A DNA stretch of 64,000 bases from Actinomadura opuntiae (GTDB lineage Bacteria; Actinomycetota; Actinomycetes; Streptosporangiales; Streptosporangiaceae): NCBI RefSeq assembly GCF_030283205.1, contig NZ_JASNWF010000036.1, forward strand, positions 1-64,000, read 5' to 3'. Under the pieces are notes generated by a model. The model worked only from the letters and a program-made list of their open reading frames with translations. It made no database searches and was not told where the DNA came from. Positions within the stretch are counted from its first letter, which is position 1, and each line of letters begins with the position of its first letter. Shown piece after piece: positions 26,305 to 33,285 of this stretch. Both the position numbers and the translations under genes were made by a program.

Positions 26305-29300
26305 TCAACTCTTGCGGAGCCAGTACGTCAGGCCGAGTTCGTCGTCGCGGCCGGCGGTGAGGCCCTCGGGGCGGCCCTCGGTGACGGAGGTGGCCAGGAC
26401 CTCGGCGCCGACCTCGTCGCCGTGGGCGCGCAGCGCCTCGGCGAGGTCGTCGCCGGCGGCCTGCCACCACAGCTCGATCCGGTCGGTGACGTCCAGGCCG
26501 GCGGCCTTGCGGGCCTCCTGGACGAGCCGGACGGCCTCCCGGACCAGCCCGGCGCGGCGCAGCTCGGCGGTGACGGTGAGGTCGAGGGCGATGGTCTCGC
26601 CCGCGGCGCTCTCGACGGCCCAGCCGCTGCGCGGCCGCTCGGTGACGATGACGTCGCCGGGCGACAGCGATACGGCGCCGACGCCCTCGGCGTCGACCTC
26701 GGCCGATCCGGTGTCGCGCAGCGCGTGGACGAGCGCGGCCGGGTCGGCGGAGGTGACGGCCTTGGCGACCTTCGGGGTGTCCTTGGCGTACCGCTTGCCG
26801 AGCTCCCGGAAGTTCGGCTTGACCTCGTACTCGACGAGGTCGCCGCCGATGGAGGACAGCTCCTCGAACGCCTGGACGTTCAGCTCCTCGGCGATCTGCG
26901 CGCGCAGCTGCTCGGGCAGCGCCGTCCAGCCGGCGGCGCCGACGAGGGCGCGGCCGAGGGGCTGGCGGGTGCGGACGCCGCTGGCGGCGCGCGCGGACCG
27001 GCCGAGCTCGACCAGCCGCCGGACGAGGGCCATCTGCGCGGTGAGGTCGGCGTCGAGGAGGTCCTCGTTCACCGCGGGCCAGTCGGCGAGGTGCACCGAC
27101 TCGGGGCCGTCCTCGGGCCGGATGACGTCCCACACGTGGTCGGTGATGAACGGGACCATCGGCGCCATCAGCCGGGTGAGGGTCTCCAGGCACTCGTAGA
27201 GCGTGGCGAACGCCGCGGCGCCCTCGGCCGTCTCGGGGCCCTCCCAGAAGCGGCGCCGGGACCGGCGGACGTACCAGTTGGACAGGTCGTCGACGAACTC
27301 GGCGAGGCGGCGGCCGGCGCGGGCGGTGTCGAACTGCTCCAGCGACGCGTCCACCTCGCGGACGGTTCGGTGCAGCTCGGCGAGCGCCCAGCGGTCCAGC
27401 AGCGGGCGGTCGGCGGGCGCGGGCGCCTCACCGAGCCGGTCCGGCGTCCACGCCTTGCCCTGCGCCTGCGCGGCGTTCGCGTACAGGACGAAGAAGGACG
27501 CGGTGTTCCAGTAGGTCAGCAGGACCTTCCGGACGATCTCCTCCAGGACGGGGTTGCCGACCCTGCGGGACGCCCAGGGCAGGCCGTTGGCGAGCATGAA
27601 CCAGCGCACCGCGTCGGCGCCGTGCTGGTCCATCAGCGGGATGGGCCGCAGCACGTTGCCGAGGTGCTTGCTCATCTTGCGGCCGTCTTCGGCGAGGATG
27701 AGGCCGAGGCACAGGACGTTCTCGTAGGACGACCGGTCGAACACCAGCGTCCCGACGGCCATGAGGGAGTAGAACCAGCCGCGGGTCTGGTCCTGCGCCT
27801 CGCAGATGTACTGGGCGGGGTAGGCGTTCTCGAAGACATCGTTGTTGCGGTGCGGCGCGCCCCACTGCGCGAACGGCATGGAGCCCGAGTCGTACCAGGC
27901 GTCGATGACGTCGGGGACGCGGCGCGCCTCGGCGCCGCACCGCGGGCAGGGGAACGTGACGTCGTCGACGTAGGGCCGGTGCGGGTCGAGCGAGGACATG
28001 TCGCTTCCGGCCAGCTCGCCCAGTTCCTTGAGGGAGCCGACGCAGGTGATGTGGTCCTCGTCGTCGCCGCACACCCACAGCGGCAGGGGCGTGCCCCAGT
28101 AGCGGCTGCGGGACAGCGACCAGTCGACGTTGTTGCGCAGCCACTCGCCGTAGCGGCCGGTCTTGACGGTCTCGGGGAACCAGTTGGTCTTCTCGTTCTC
28201 CTCGAGCAGCCGGTCCTTGATCTGCGTGGTGCGGATGTACCAGGCGGGGAGCGCGTAGTACAGCAGGGGCGTGTGGCAGCGCCAGCAGTGCGGGTAGCTG
28301 TGCTCGAAGTGGCCGCCGCGGTACAGCAGCCCGCGCGCGCGCAGGTCGTCGGTGAGGGCTTCGTCGGCGTCCTTGAAGAACTTGTTCCCGACGAGGGGCA
28401 CCTCGCGCAGGAACCGGCCGTCCGGCCCGATCGGGTTGACGATCGGCATGCCGTAGTTCTTGCAGACGGTCATGTCGTCCGCGCCGAACGCGGGCGCCTG
28501 GTGGACGAGCCCGGTGCCGTCCTCGACGGTCACGTAGTCGCCGAGCACGACGTAGTGCGCGTCCGGGATGTCGACGAGCTCGAACGGCCGCCGGTAGGTG
28601 GTGCGCTCCAGCTCGCGGCCCTGGTAGGTCGCGAGGCGCTCGGCGCCCTCGCCGAGGACCTGGTCGACGAGCGGCTCGGCGACCACGAGGATCTCGTCGG
28701 ACCCGGCGGGACGGGCCGCGACGTAGGTGACGTCCGGGTGGACGGCCACGGCGGTGTTGGACACCAGCGTCCACGGCGTCGTCGTCCAGATCAGCAGCGC
28801 GGCGCCCATCTCGGCCAGCGGGCCCGACGTCACCGGCATCCGCACGTACACCGACGGGCTCGACACCGTCTCGTACCCGCCGGGCTGCCCCAGCTCATGG
28901 TCGGACAGGCCGGTGCCGCAGCGCGGGCAGTACGGGGTGATGCGGAAGTCGCGGAACAGCAGCCCCTTGTCGAAGACCTGCTTCAGCGACCACCACACGG
29001 CCTCGACGTACTCGGGGTCCATCGTCCGGTACGCCTGGTCGGTGTTGACCCAGTAGCCCATGCGCTCGGTCATCTCTTCGAACGCGTCCACGTGGCGCAG
29101 GACCGATTCGCGGCAGCGGTCGTTGAACTCCGCGACGCCGTACTCCTCGATGTCCTTCTTGCCGGTGAGGCCGAGTTCCTTCTCCACGGCGACCTCGACG
29201 GGCAGGCCGTGGCAGTCCCAGCCCGCCTTGCGGGGGACGTAATAGCCCTTCATCGTCTTGAAGCGCGGGAAGATGTCCTTGAACACGCGCGCCTCGACGT

Positions 29301-29481
29301 GGTGGACGCCGGGCATGCCGTTCGCGGTGGGCGGGCCCTCGTAGAAGACCCAGGGGGTCCCGGACGCGGTGCGCTCCAGGGACCGCTCGAAGACCTTGCT
29401 CTCCCGCCAGCGGCGCAGCATGTCCCGCTCCATGGCGGGCAGATCGACCTGCGCGGGCAGCGGCCGGAAACTACGACTCAC
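26305..29481 (-). CDS. ileS: Isoleucyl-tRNA synthetase
   Basis: IleRS charges tRNA-Ile. The 1058-aa product has the HIGH-like motif GMPGVHHVEARVFKD at residues 55-69 and KMSKH at 602-606, plus Cys pairs (PYCPRCG, PHCWRCH, FPCPRCG). The long form and GMPGVHH/KMSKHLGNV motifs match the eukaryote-like type 2 IleRS found in actinobacteria, a class known for natural mupirocin resistance; resistance here is inferred. The GTG start at 29481 follows GGAGG by nine bases. A longer frame starts upstream but reads through the T-box leader, so the shorter start is right. Confidence 0.96.
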   Translation of the reverse strand: MSRSFRPLPAQVDLPAMERDMLRRWRESKVFERSLERTASGTPWVFYEGPPTANGMPGVHHVEARVFKDIFPRFKTMKGYYVPRKAGWDCHGLPVEVAVEKELGLTGKKDIEEYGVAEFNDRCRESVLRHVDAFEEMTERMGYWVNTDQAYRTMDPEYVEAVWWSLKQVFDKGLLFRDFRITPYCPRCGTGLSDHELGQPGGYETVSSPSVYVRMPVTSGPLAEMGAALLIWTTTPWTLVSNTAVAVHPDVTYVAARPAGSDEILVVAEPLVDQVLGEGAERLATYQGRELERTTYRRPFELVDIPDAHYVVLGDYVTVEDGTGLVHQAPAFGADDMTVCKNYGMPIVNPIGPDGRFLREVPLVGNKFFKDADEALTDDLRARGLLYRGGHFEHSYPHCWRCHTPLLYYALPAWYIRTTQIKDRLLEENEKTNWFPETVKTGRYGEWLRNNVDWSLSRSRYWGTPLPLWVCGDDEDHITCVGSLKELGELAGSDMSSLDPHRPYVDDVTFPCPRCGAEARRVPDVIDAWYDSGSMPFAQWGAPHRNNDVFENAYPAQYICEAQDQTRGWFYSLMAVGTLVFDRSSYENVLCLGLILAEDGRKMSKHLGNVLRPIPLMDQHGADAVRWFMLANGLPWASRRVGNPVLEEIVRKVLLTYWNTASFFVLYANAAQAQGKAWTPDRLGEAPAPADRPLLDRWALAELHRTVREVDASLEQFDTARAGRRLAEFVDDLSNWYVRRSRRRFWEGPETAEGAAAFATLYECLETLTRLMAPMVPFITDHVWDVIRPEDGPESVHLADWPAVNEDLLDADLTAQMALVRRLVELGRSARAASGVRTRQPLGRALVGAAGWTALPEQLRAQIAEELNVQAFEELSSIGGDLVEYEVKPNFRELGKRYAKDTPKVAKAVTSADPAALVHALRDTGSAEVDAEGVGAVSLSPGDVIVTERPRSGWAVESAAGETIALDLTVTAELRRAGLVREAVRLVQEARKAAGLDVTDRIELWWQAAGDDLAEALRAHGDEVGAEVLATSVTEGRPEGLTAGRDDELGLTYWLRKS

Positions 29482-29490
29482 TGGGGCGGA

Positions 29491-29722
29491 CCTCCGGATC
29501 GGCGCGTATCTCGTGCACGTGGACCGGAGGGACGAGACGCCTGCCCGGACCGGCCGAGCGGGGACCCGCGGTACCACCCTCCTTGACCGCGCCGCCCGGC
29601 CTCCCGGACATGCGCGATCCGCTTCGTTCGAGTCTCGGCTGCCGGGTCTACTGGGCCCGCGGGCGGAAAGCGCCCGGGACGGTTCTTCCGGCGGCTCCGG
29701 GGTGATCAGACCGCCGCGCTCG
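29491..29722 (-). promoter_or_regulatory. ileS T-box riboswitch (actinobacterial translational type, short Stem I)
   Basis: Read on the minus strand, the T-box sequence AGGGTGGTACCGCGG is at 29580-29566. Upstream, CGGCGG and CCGCCG (29716-29689) close a short stem whose loop contains TCTGATCACC, with the isoleucine codon ATC at 29706-29704. Downstream, CCTCCGG (29530-29524) is exactly complementary to CCGGAGG (29497-29491), the ribosome site of ileS, forming a sequestrator. There is no terminator. This matches the translational T-boxes known for actinobacterial ileS: uncharged tRNA-Ile should free the ribosome site. Confidence 0.9.
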
Positions 29723-30003
29723 CCCCCGGGCTCGCACCGTCCCCGGGTCGCTCATGGCTGCGTGCGGCGGCAGGTGTCCCCTTCACGGCCTGCCACAAAG
29801 ACTGCTGCCCCGACTCTAACGCACCGCGCCCTGCGCCTCTTCCCGTTTACCGGCCCGCCGAACCCCGCCCGCGGCCCGGCCGCGACGGCCCCCGCTCCTT
29901 TGCGATCTTCTGCGGTTTCCTGGAGTTTCCTTGTGAGCGGGCCCCGGGCATAAGGGGTCGGTAACCGACCCTGGGTGTTTACCCGGCCTTTGAAAGGGGA
30001 CTT
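29723..30003. other. Non-coding divergent region between ileS leader and dksA-like gene
   Basis: No gene is seen here. A minus-strand TAGAGT (29818-29813) could be the ileS -10. Close to the plus-strand gene there is a perfect palindrome GGGTCGGT A ACCGACCC (29955-29971) followed by GGGTGTTTACCC (29973-29984). The palindrome lies 33-49 bases before the start codon and may be an operator or a hairpin in the 5' leader. Confidence 0.5.
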
Positions 30004-30702
30004 ATGCTGCCCGCACTGCCTGTCGAGGCGATCAGCGCCGACGAGGCCACCATGGCCGGCGCGGGAAAGAGCGCGGTGCCCTCCGGCAAGACGGGGTCAT
30101 CGGGCAAGACGGGGTCATCAGGCAAGACGGGGCCCTCCGGCAAGAAGGGACCGGCCGCCAAGAAGGGCCGGGGCGGGCGGCAGGCCGCCGCGAAGGCGCC
30201 CGCGGCGAAGCCCGCCGGGTCCGCCAAGCCCGCCGCCAAGCGCGGTGCCGCCAAATCCGCGGCCAAGGCGGGCGCGGCCGGGACGGACCCGGGCAAGGCC
30301 GGGACGGTGACGGCCGCGGAGCTGCCGGTCCGCAAGGGCGAGGGGCACTGGACGCCCGCCGAGCTGGCCGAGGTGCGGGCCGGGCTGGAGGAGCAGATCG
30401 CCGCGCTGCACCGGGAGATCGCGGCGTCCGCGGTGCAGATCGCGGAGGGCGACATCAGCGAGGGCGCCGGCGACGACCAGGCGGATCTGGGCGCCAAGAC
30501 CTACGAGCGCGAGCACGAGCTGGCGCTGGCATACAATTCACAGGACCTGCTCGCCCAGATGGAGCGGGCCGTCCAGCGGATGGAAGCCGGCACGTACGGG
30601 ATCTGCGAGTCGTGCGTCGAGCCGATCGGCAAGGCGCGCCTCCAGGTCTTTCCGCGTGCGACCCTGTGTGTGACATGCAAACAACGCGAGGAACGTCGCT
30701 GA
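30004..30702 (+). CDS. TraR/DksA-type C4 zinc finger protein with lysine-rich N-terminal tail
   Basis: The 232-aa product has a C-terminal DksA/TraR C4 zinc finger with Cys201, Cys204, Cys222 and Cys225 (ICESCVEPI ... LCVTCK), preceded by a coiled-coil region (about 120-180). DksA-like proteins bind the RNA polymerase secondary channel and modulate initiation. Residues 15-100 form a Lys/Ala/Gly/Pro tail with three SGKTG repeats, like the H1-type tails of actinobacterial DNA-binding proteins; it could bind nucleic acid. The ATG follows AAAGGGGA. It precedes lspA, a linkage common in actinobacteria. Confidence 0.9.
   Translation: MLPALPVEAISADEATMAGAGKSAVPSGKTGSSGKTGSSGKTGPSGKKGPAAKKGRGGRQAAAKAPAAKPAGSAKPAAKRGAAKSAAKAGAAGTDPGKAGTVTAAELPVRKGEGHWTPAELAEVRAGLEEQIAALHREIAASAVQIAEGDISEGAGDDQADLGAKTYEREHELALAYNSQDLLAQMERAVQRMEAGTYGICESCVEPIGKARLQVFPRATLCVTCKQREERR
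30085..30138 (+). repeat. 18-bp tandem repeat encoding SGKTG units
   Basis: Three consecutive 18-bp units begin at 30085, 30103 and 30121, each starting GGCAAGACGGGG. They encode the GKTGSS-type repeats in the basic tail of the DksA-like protein. The high DNA identity suggests recent slippage expansion. Confidence 0.75.
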
Positions 30703-30740
30703 GCGACCCAACGAACCCTGACGGAGGGGCCGGGGAATCC

Positions 30741-31457
30741 ATGGGATCTCCCCGGCCCCGCCGCGTCGGCGTGCTGATCGCCGTGGCCCTGGCCGCGCTC
30801 GCCGCCGACATCGTGTCCAAGACCATCGTGGTGGCCGCGCTGCACGACCGGGCGCCCGTCCGGCTGCTCGGCGGGCTGCTGAAGCTGCGCGAGACCCGCA
30901 ACAGCGGTGCCGCGTTCTCGATCGGCACCGGCTACACGATCGTCTTCACCGTGATCGCCTGCGGTGTGGTGGTAGCGATCCTGCGCACCGCCCGCAACCT
31001 GCGCAGCCTGCCCTGGGCGGTCTGCCTGGGGCTGCTGCTCGGCGGCGCGATCGGCAACCTGATCGACCGGCTGTTCCGGGCCCCGGCGCCGCTGAAGGGC
31101 CACGTCGTCGACTGGATCGAGTTCCCGCACTACCCGGTGTTCAACCTGGCGGACTCGGCGATCGTCTGCGGCGGCGTCCTCGCCGTCCTGCTGGCGGCCC
31201 GCGGCCTCCAGATCGACGGCACGCGCCTGGCGGACGACAAGGACGCCGACAGCGACGCCCAGAGGGACGCCGTCGAGGACGGGGTCGACGAAGGGCCCGG
31301 GAAACCGGACGCGCCCTCCGCCGGGCCGTCCGCGCCCGCCGCCGAGGGCGAGCCCCCCGCGCGGGACGAGCCGGCCGCCCGTGACGAGCCGGCCGCCCGG
31401 GAGACCGGGCCCGCCGCTGCGAACGGTGACGTCCCGGCCCGGGAGGAGAAGCCTTGA
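30741..31457 (+). CDS. lspA: Lipoprotein signal peptidase II
   Basis: LspA cleaves the signal peptide of diacylglyceryl-modified prolipoproteins in the membrane. The 238-aa product has four transmembrane helices and the catalytic aspartates Asp109 (GNLIDRLF) and Asp138 (FNLADSAI), plus the NSGAAFS motif at 54-60. Residues 160-238 are an acidic, Pro/Ala-rich tail with ARDEPA repeats, not found in short LspA proteins. I chose the ATG at 30741, after GGAGGGGCCGGGGAATCC; an ATG at 30675 inside the preceding gene is possible but lacks a good site. Confidence 0.94.
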   Translation: MGSPRPRRVGVLIAVALAALAADIVSKTIVVAALHDRAPVRLLGGLLKLRETRNSGAAFSIGTGYTIVFTVIACGVVVAILRTARNLRSLPWAVCLGLLLGGAIGNLIDRLFRAPAPLKGHVVDWIEFPHYPVFNLADSAIVCGGVLAVLLAARGLQIDGTRLADDKDADSDAQRDAVEDGVDEGPGKPDAPSAGPSAPAAEGEPPARDEPAARDEPAARETGPAAANGDVPAREEKP

Positions 31458-32389
31458 CGGGCGAGGTGCGCAGCCTCCACGTGCCGGACGGCCTGGAGGG
31501 GGAGCGGATCGACGCCGCGCTCGCCCGGCTGTTCGGGCTGTCGCGGGGCGGGGCCGCCGACATCATCGCCGCGGGCGAGGTCCTGCTGGACGGCCAGGAG
31601 GTGGCGACCAAGTCCGAGCGGCTGCACGCGGGCGCCTGGCTGGAGGTCACGCTGCCGCCCCCGCCGGCGCCGCCCGCACCGGTCGCCGAGCCCGTCGCCG
31701 GCATGGGGATCCTGTACGAGGACGACGACATCGTCGTGGTGAACAAGCCGATCGGCGTCGCCGCGCACCCCACCACCGGCTGGACGGGCCCGACCGTCCT
31801 CGGCGGGCTGCTCGGCGCCGGGCACACGATCGCCACCAGCGGCGCGTCCGAGCGGCAGGGCATCGTGCACCGGCTGGACGCCAACACCACCGGCGCGATG
31901 GTGGTGGCCAAGAGCGAGGTCGCCTACTCGCGGCTCAAGCGGGCGTTCAAGGAGCGCCGCATCGACAAGCGCTACCGGGCGCTGGTGCAGGGCCATCCCG
32001 ACCCGTTCCGCGGGACGGTGGACGCGCCGATCGACCGGCACCCGTTCGGCGACGGCCGGTTCGCGGTCGTGGCGGGCGGCAAGCCGTCGGTGACGCACTA
32101 CGACACCGTGGAGGCGTTCCGCGCGGCCACGCTGCTGGACATCGACCTGGAGACCGGCCGCACCCACCAGATCCGGGTGCACATGTCGGCGATCCGGCAT
32201 CCGTGCGTGGGCGACATGGCCTACGGCGCCGACCCGACCCTCGCGGAGCGGCTCGGGCTGCGGCGGCAGTGGCTGCACGCCGCCCGGCTGGGCTTCGAGC
32301 ACCCGTCGCGGGGCGACTGGGTGGAGTTCGAGAGCCCGTACCCCGACGACCTCGCCCACGCGCTGGAGATCGTCTCCACCGAGTCCTGA
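31454..32389 (+). CDS. rluD: RluA/RluD-family 23S rRNA pseudouridine synthase
   Basis: The 311-aa product has an N-terminal S4 RNA-binding domain (about 15-70), then the catalytic domain with HRLDANTTG at 139-147, where Asp142 is the catalytic aspartate, and the C-terminal GRTHQIRVHM motif. By family it isomerises uridines in 23S rRNA. The TTG start overlaps the lspA stop and follows GGGAGGAGAA, which supports it. The lspA-rluD pair is conserved in many bacteria. The exact target positions cannot be read from sequence. Confidence 0.93.
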   Translation: MTGEVRSLHVPDGLEGERIDAALARLFGLSRGGAADIIAAGEVLLDGQEVATKSERLHAGAWLEVTLPPPPAPPAPVAEPVAGMGILYEDDDIVVVNKPIGVAAHPTTGWTGPTVLGGLLGAGHTIATSGASERQGIVHRLDANTTGAMVVAKSEVAYSRLKRAFKERRIDKRYRALVQGHPDPFRGTVDAPIDRHPFGDGRFAVVAGGKPSVTHYDTVEAFRAATLLDIDLETGRTHQIRVHMSAIRHPCVGDMAYGADPTLAERLGLRRQWLHAARLGFEHPSRGDWVEFESPYPDDLAHALEIVSTES

Positions 32390-32427
32390 CCGCGGCGCCG
32401 TCGCGGACGCCGGTCAGCATCCGGCGG

Positions 32428-32811
32428 TCAGCGTTCGGCGGCGTCCAGGCCCGCCTCGATCACCGCGTTCATGATCCTGGCGAGGTGGTCGCGGCCGAGG
32501 GACGGGGCGTGCTCGGCCATCGCGTCGACGATCTCGCGCTCCCGGTCGTGGTTGCGGCCCGCGAACCCGCCGACGGGCTTGAGTCGCTGCACGACGGCGG
32601 CGACGGCGGCGCGGTGCTCCAGCAGCACGGCGAGCGCCGCGTCCAGCCCGTCGATCGCCGCGCGCGCCTCCGCCACGGTGGCGAGGTCCTCGACGGGCGG
32701 CAGCGGCACGCGCAGCAGCGGGGCGCGCGGCCCGTCGGGTTCCCCGGGCGTCCCGCAGGCGGGGCAGGACGGCCCGGAGGCGCCACCGGCGTCGATGACC
32801 TGGTCGTGCAT
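32428..32811 (-). CDS. Chorismate mutase (AroQ type) with N-terminal CxxC segment
   Basis: The 127-aa product has a C-terminal all-helical AroQ-type chorismate mutase domain (about 42-127) with EARAAIDGLDAALAVLLEHR and GRNHDREREIVDAM, which matches the usual active-site arginine/lysine helices. It would convert chorismate to prephenate for Phe/Tyr synthesis. The first 40 residues are extra and contain SCPACGTPG, a possible half zinc ribbon. The ATG follows GGGAGACC. It is convergent with rluD and preceded by an attenuator-like leader, so expression is probably controlled by premature termination. Confidence 0.85.
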   Translation of the reverse strand: MHDQVIDAGGASGPSCPACGTPGEPDGPRAPLLRVPLPPVEDLATVAEARAAIDGLDAALAVLLEHRAAVAAVVQRLKPVGGFAGRNHDREREIVDAMAEHAPSLGRDHLARIMNAVIEAGLDAAER

Positions 32812-32875
32812 GTCGGTCTCCCTCTCTCGCGGCGGCCGTGCCGCGCAGGGGATCCGTGCCCGGGGCCGCGTCCAT

Positions 32876-32910
32876 CGAAAAGGCAGGGCCCGAGTGGGCT
32901 CTGCCTTTGG
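32876..32910 (-). terminator. Intrinsic terminator in the chorismate mutase leader
   Basis: On the minus strand AAAGGCAGAGCCC and GGGCCCTGCCTTT form a stem with one mismatch around the loop ACTC, followed by a four-base T-run (TTTTCG). It lies 65-100 bases before the start codon, between a likely promoter and the gene. The same stem read on the plus strand has a shorter T-run. Confidence 0.75.
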
Positions 32911-32967
32911 CCGGCTCCGGGGTCATCGCTCAGGTCGTCGCGGTGACCGGCTCGCCCGGAGCCGGCC
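32909..32967 (-). promoter_or_regulatory. Upstream 13-bp perfect hairpin of the chorismate mutase leader
   Basis: GGCCGGCTCCGGG and CCCGGAGCCGGCC (32955-32967 and 32909-32921 on the plus strand) form a 13-bp stem that abuts the terminator stem. The upstream arm falls inside a 21-codon open frame (GTG at about 32995, stop near 32930), so translation could open it. Together with the terminator this resembles a ribosome- or factor-controlled attenuator. No run of Phe, Tyr or Trp codons is present. Confidence 0.5.
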
Positions 32968-33011
32968 GCGTAAACCTGGAATGGCGATGTTCCACCCGGC
33001 GATGGTACGGC

Positions 33012-33042
33012 GGGACGCCGGGGCCGAGTCAAATCCCGGACA
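33012..33042 (-). promoter_or_regulatory. Putative chorismate mutase promoter
   Basis: On the minus strand TTGACT is followed after 19 bases by TACCAT, placing a start site near 32995, upstream of the hairpins and terminator. The spacer is slightly long, so this is tentative. Confidence 0.4.
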
Positions 33043-33156
33043 CCGGTCTCGCGTCGTGAGACGGCCCGGAGGGGTGCGACGGGTGTTCCGCCGGGTGTCC
33101 GCCGTGACGCACGAGACGGTGGGCGAGTCGGGGAGCGGACGGCCCCCGGACGGGGT

Positions 33157-33162
33157 TAGGCT
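33157..33162 (+). promoter_or_regulatory. Possible dnaE -10 element
   Basis: TAGGCT at 33157-33162 would give a transcript with about 115 bases of leader before dnaE. I see no clear -35. The rest of 33043-33285 shows no gene. Confidence 0.3.
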
Positions 33163-33285
33163 CTCAGGACCGCGTCATCCCGGTGTCCCGCCGGGGTGGC
33201 GATCTTCCCCCGGGACCGATAACGCGACCACGTGCGGGCCACGCACGTGGGCGGTCGCATGCGAGCATCAGGAGGCGCAGCGGGC

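Noticed and set aside
25226..27193. 655-codon frame joining the DUF1707 gene to DNA inside ileS
   Set aside because: The upstream half is out of frame with ileS and compositionally abnormal; only the part from 26005 is coding.
29491..29590. Longer ileS start codon upstream (29577)
   Set aside because: The extension would translate the T-box and sequestrator; the GTG at 29481 has GGAGG.
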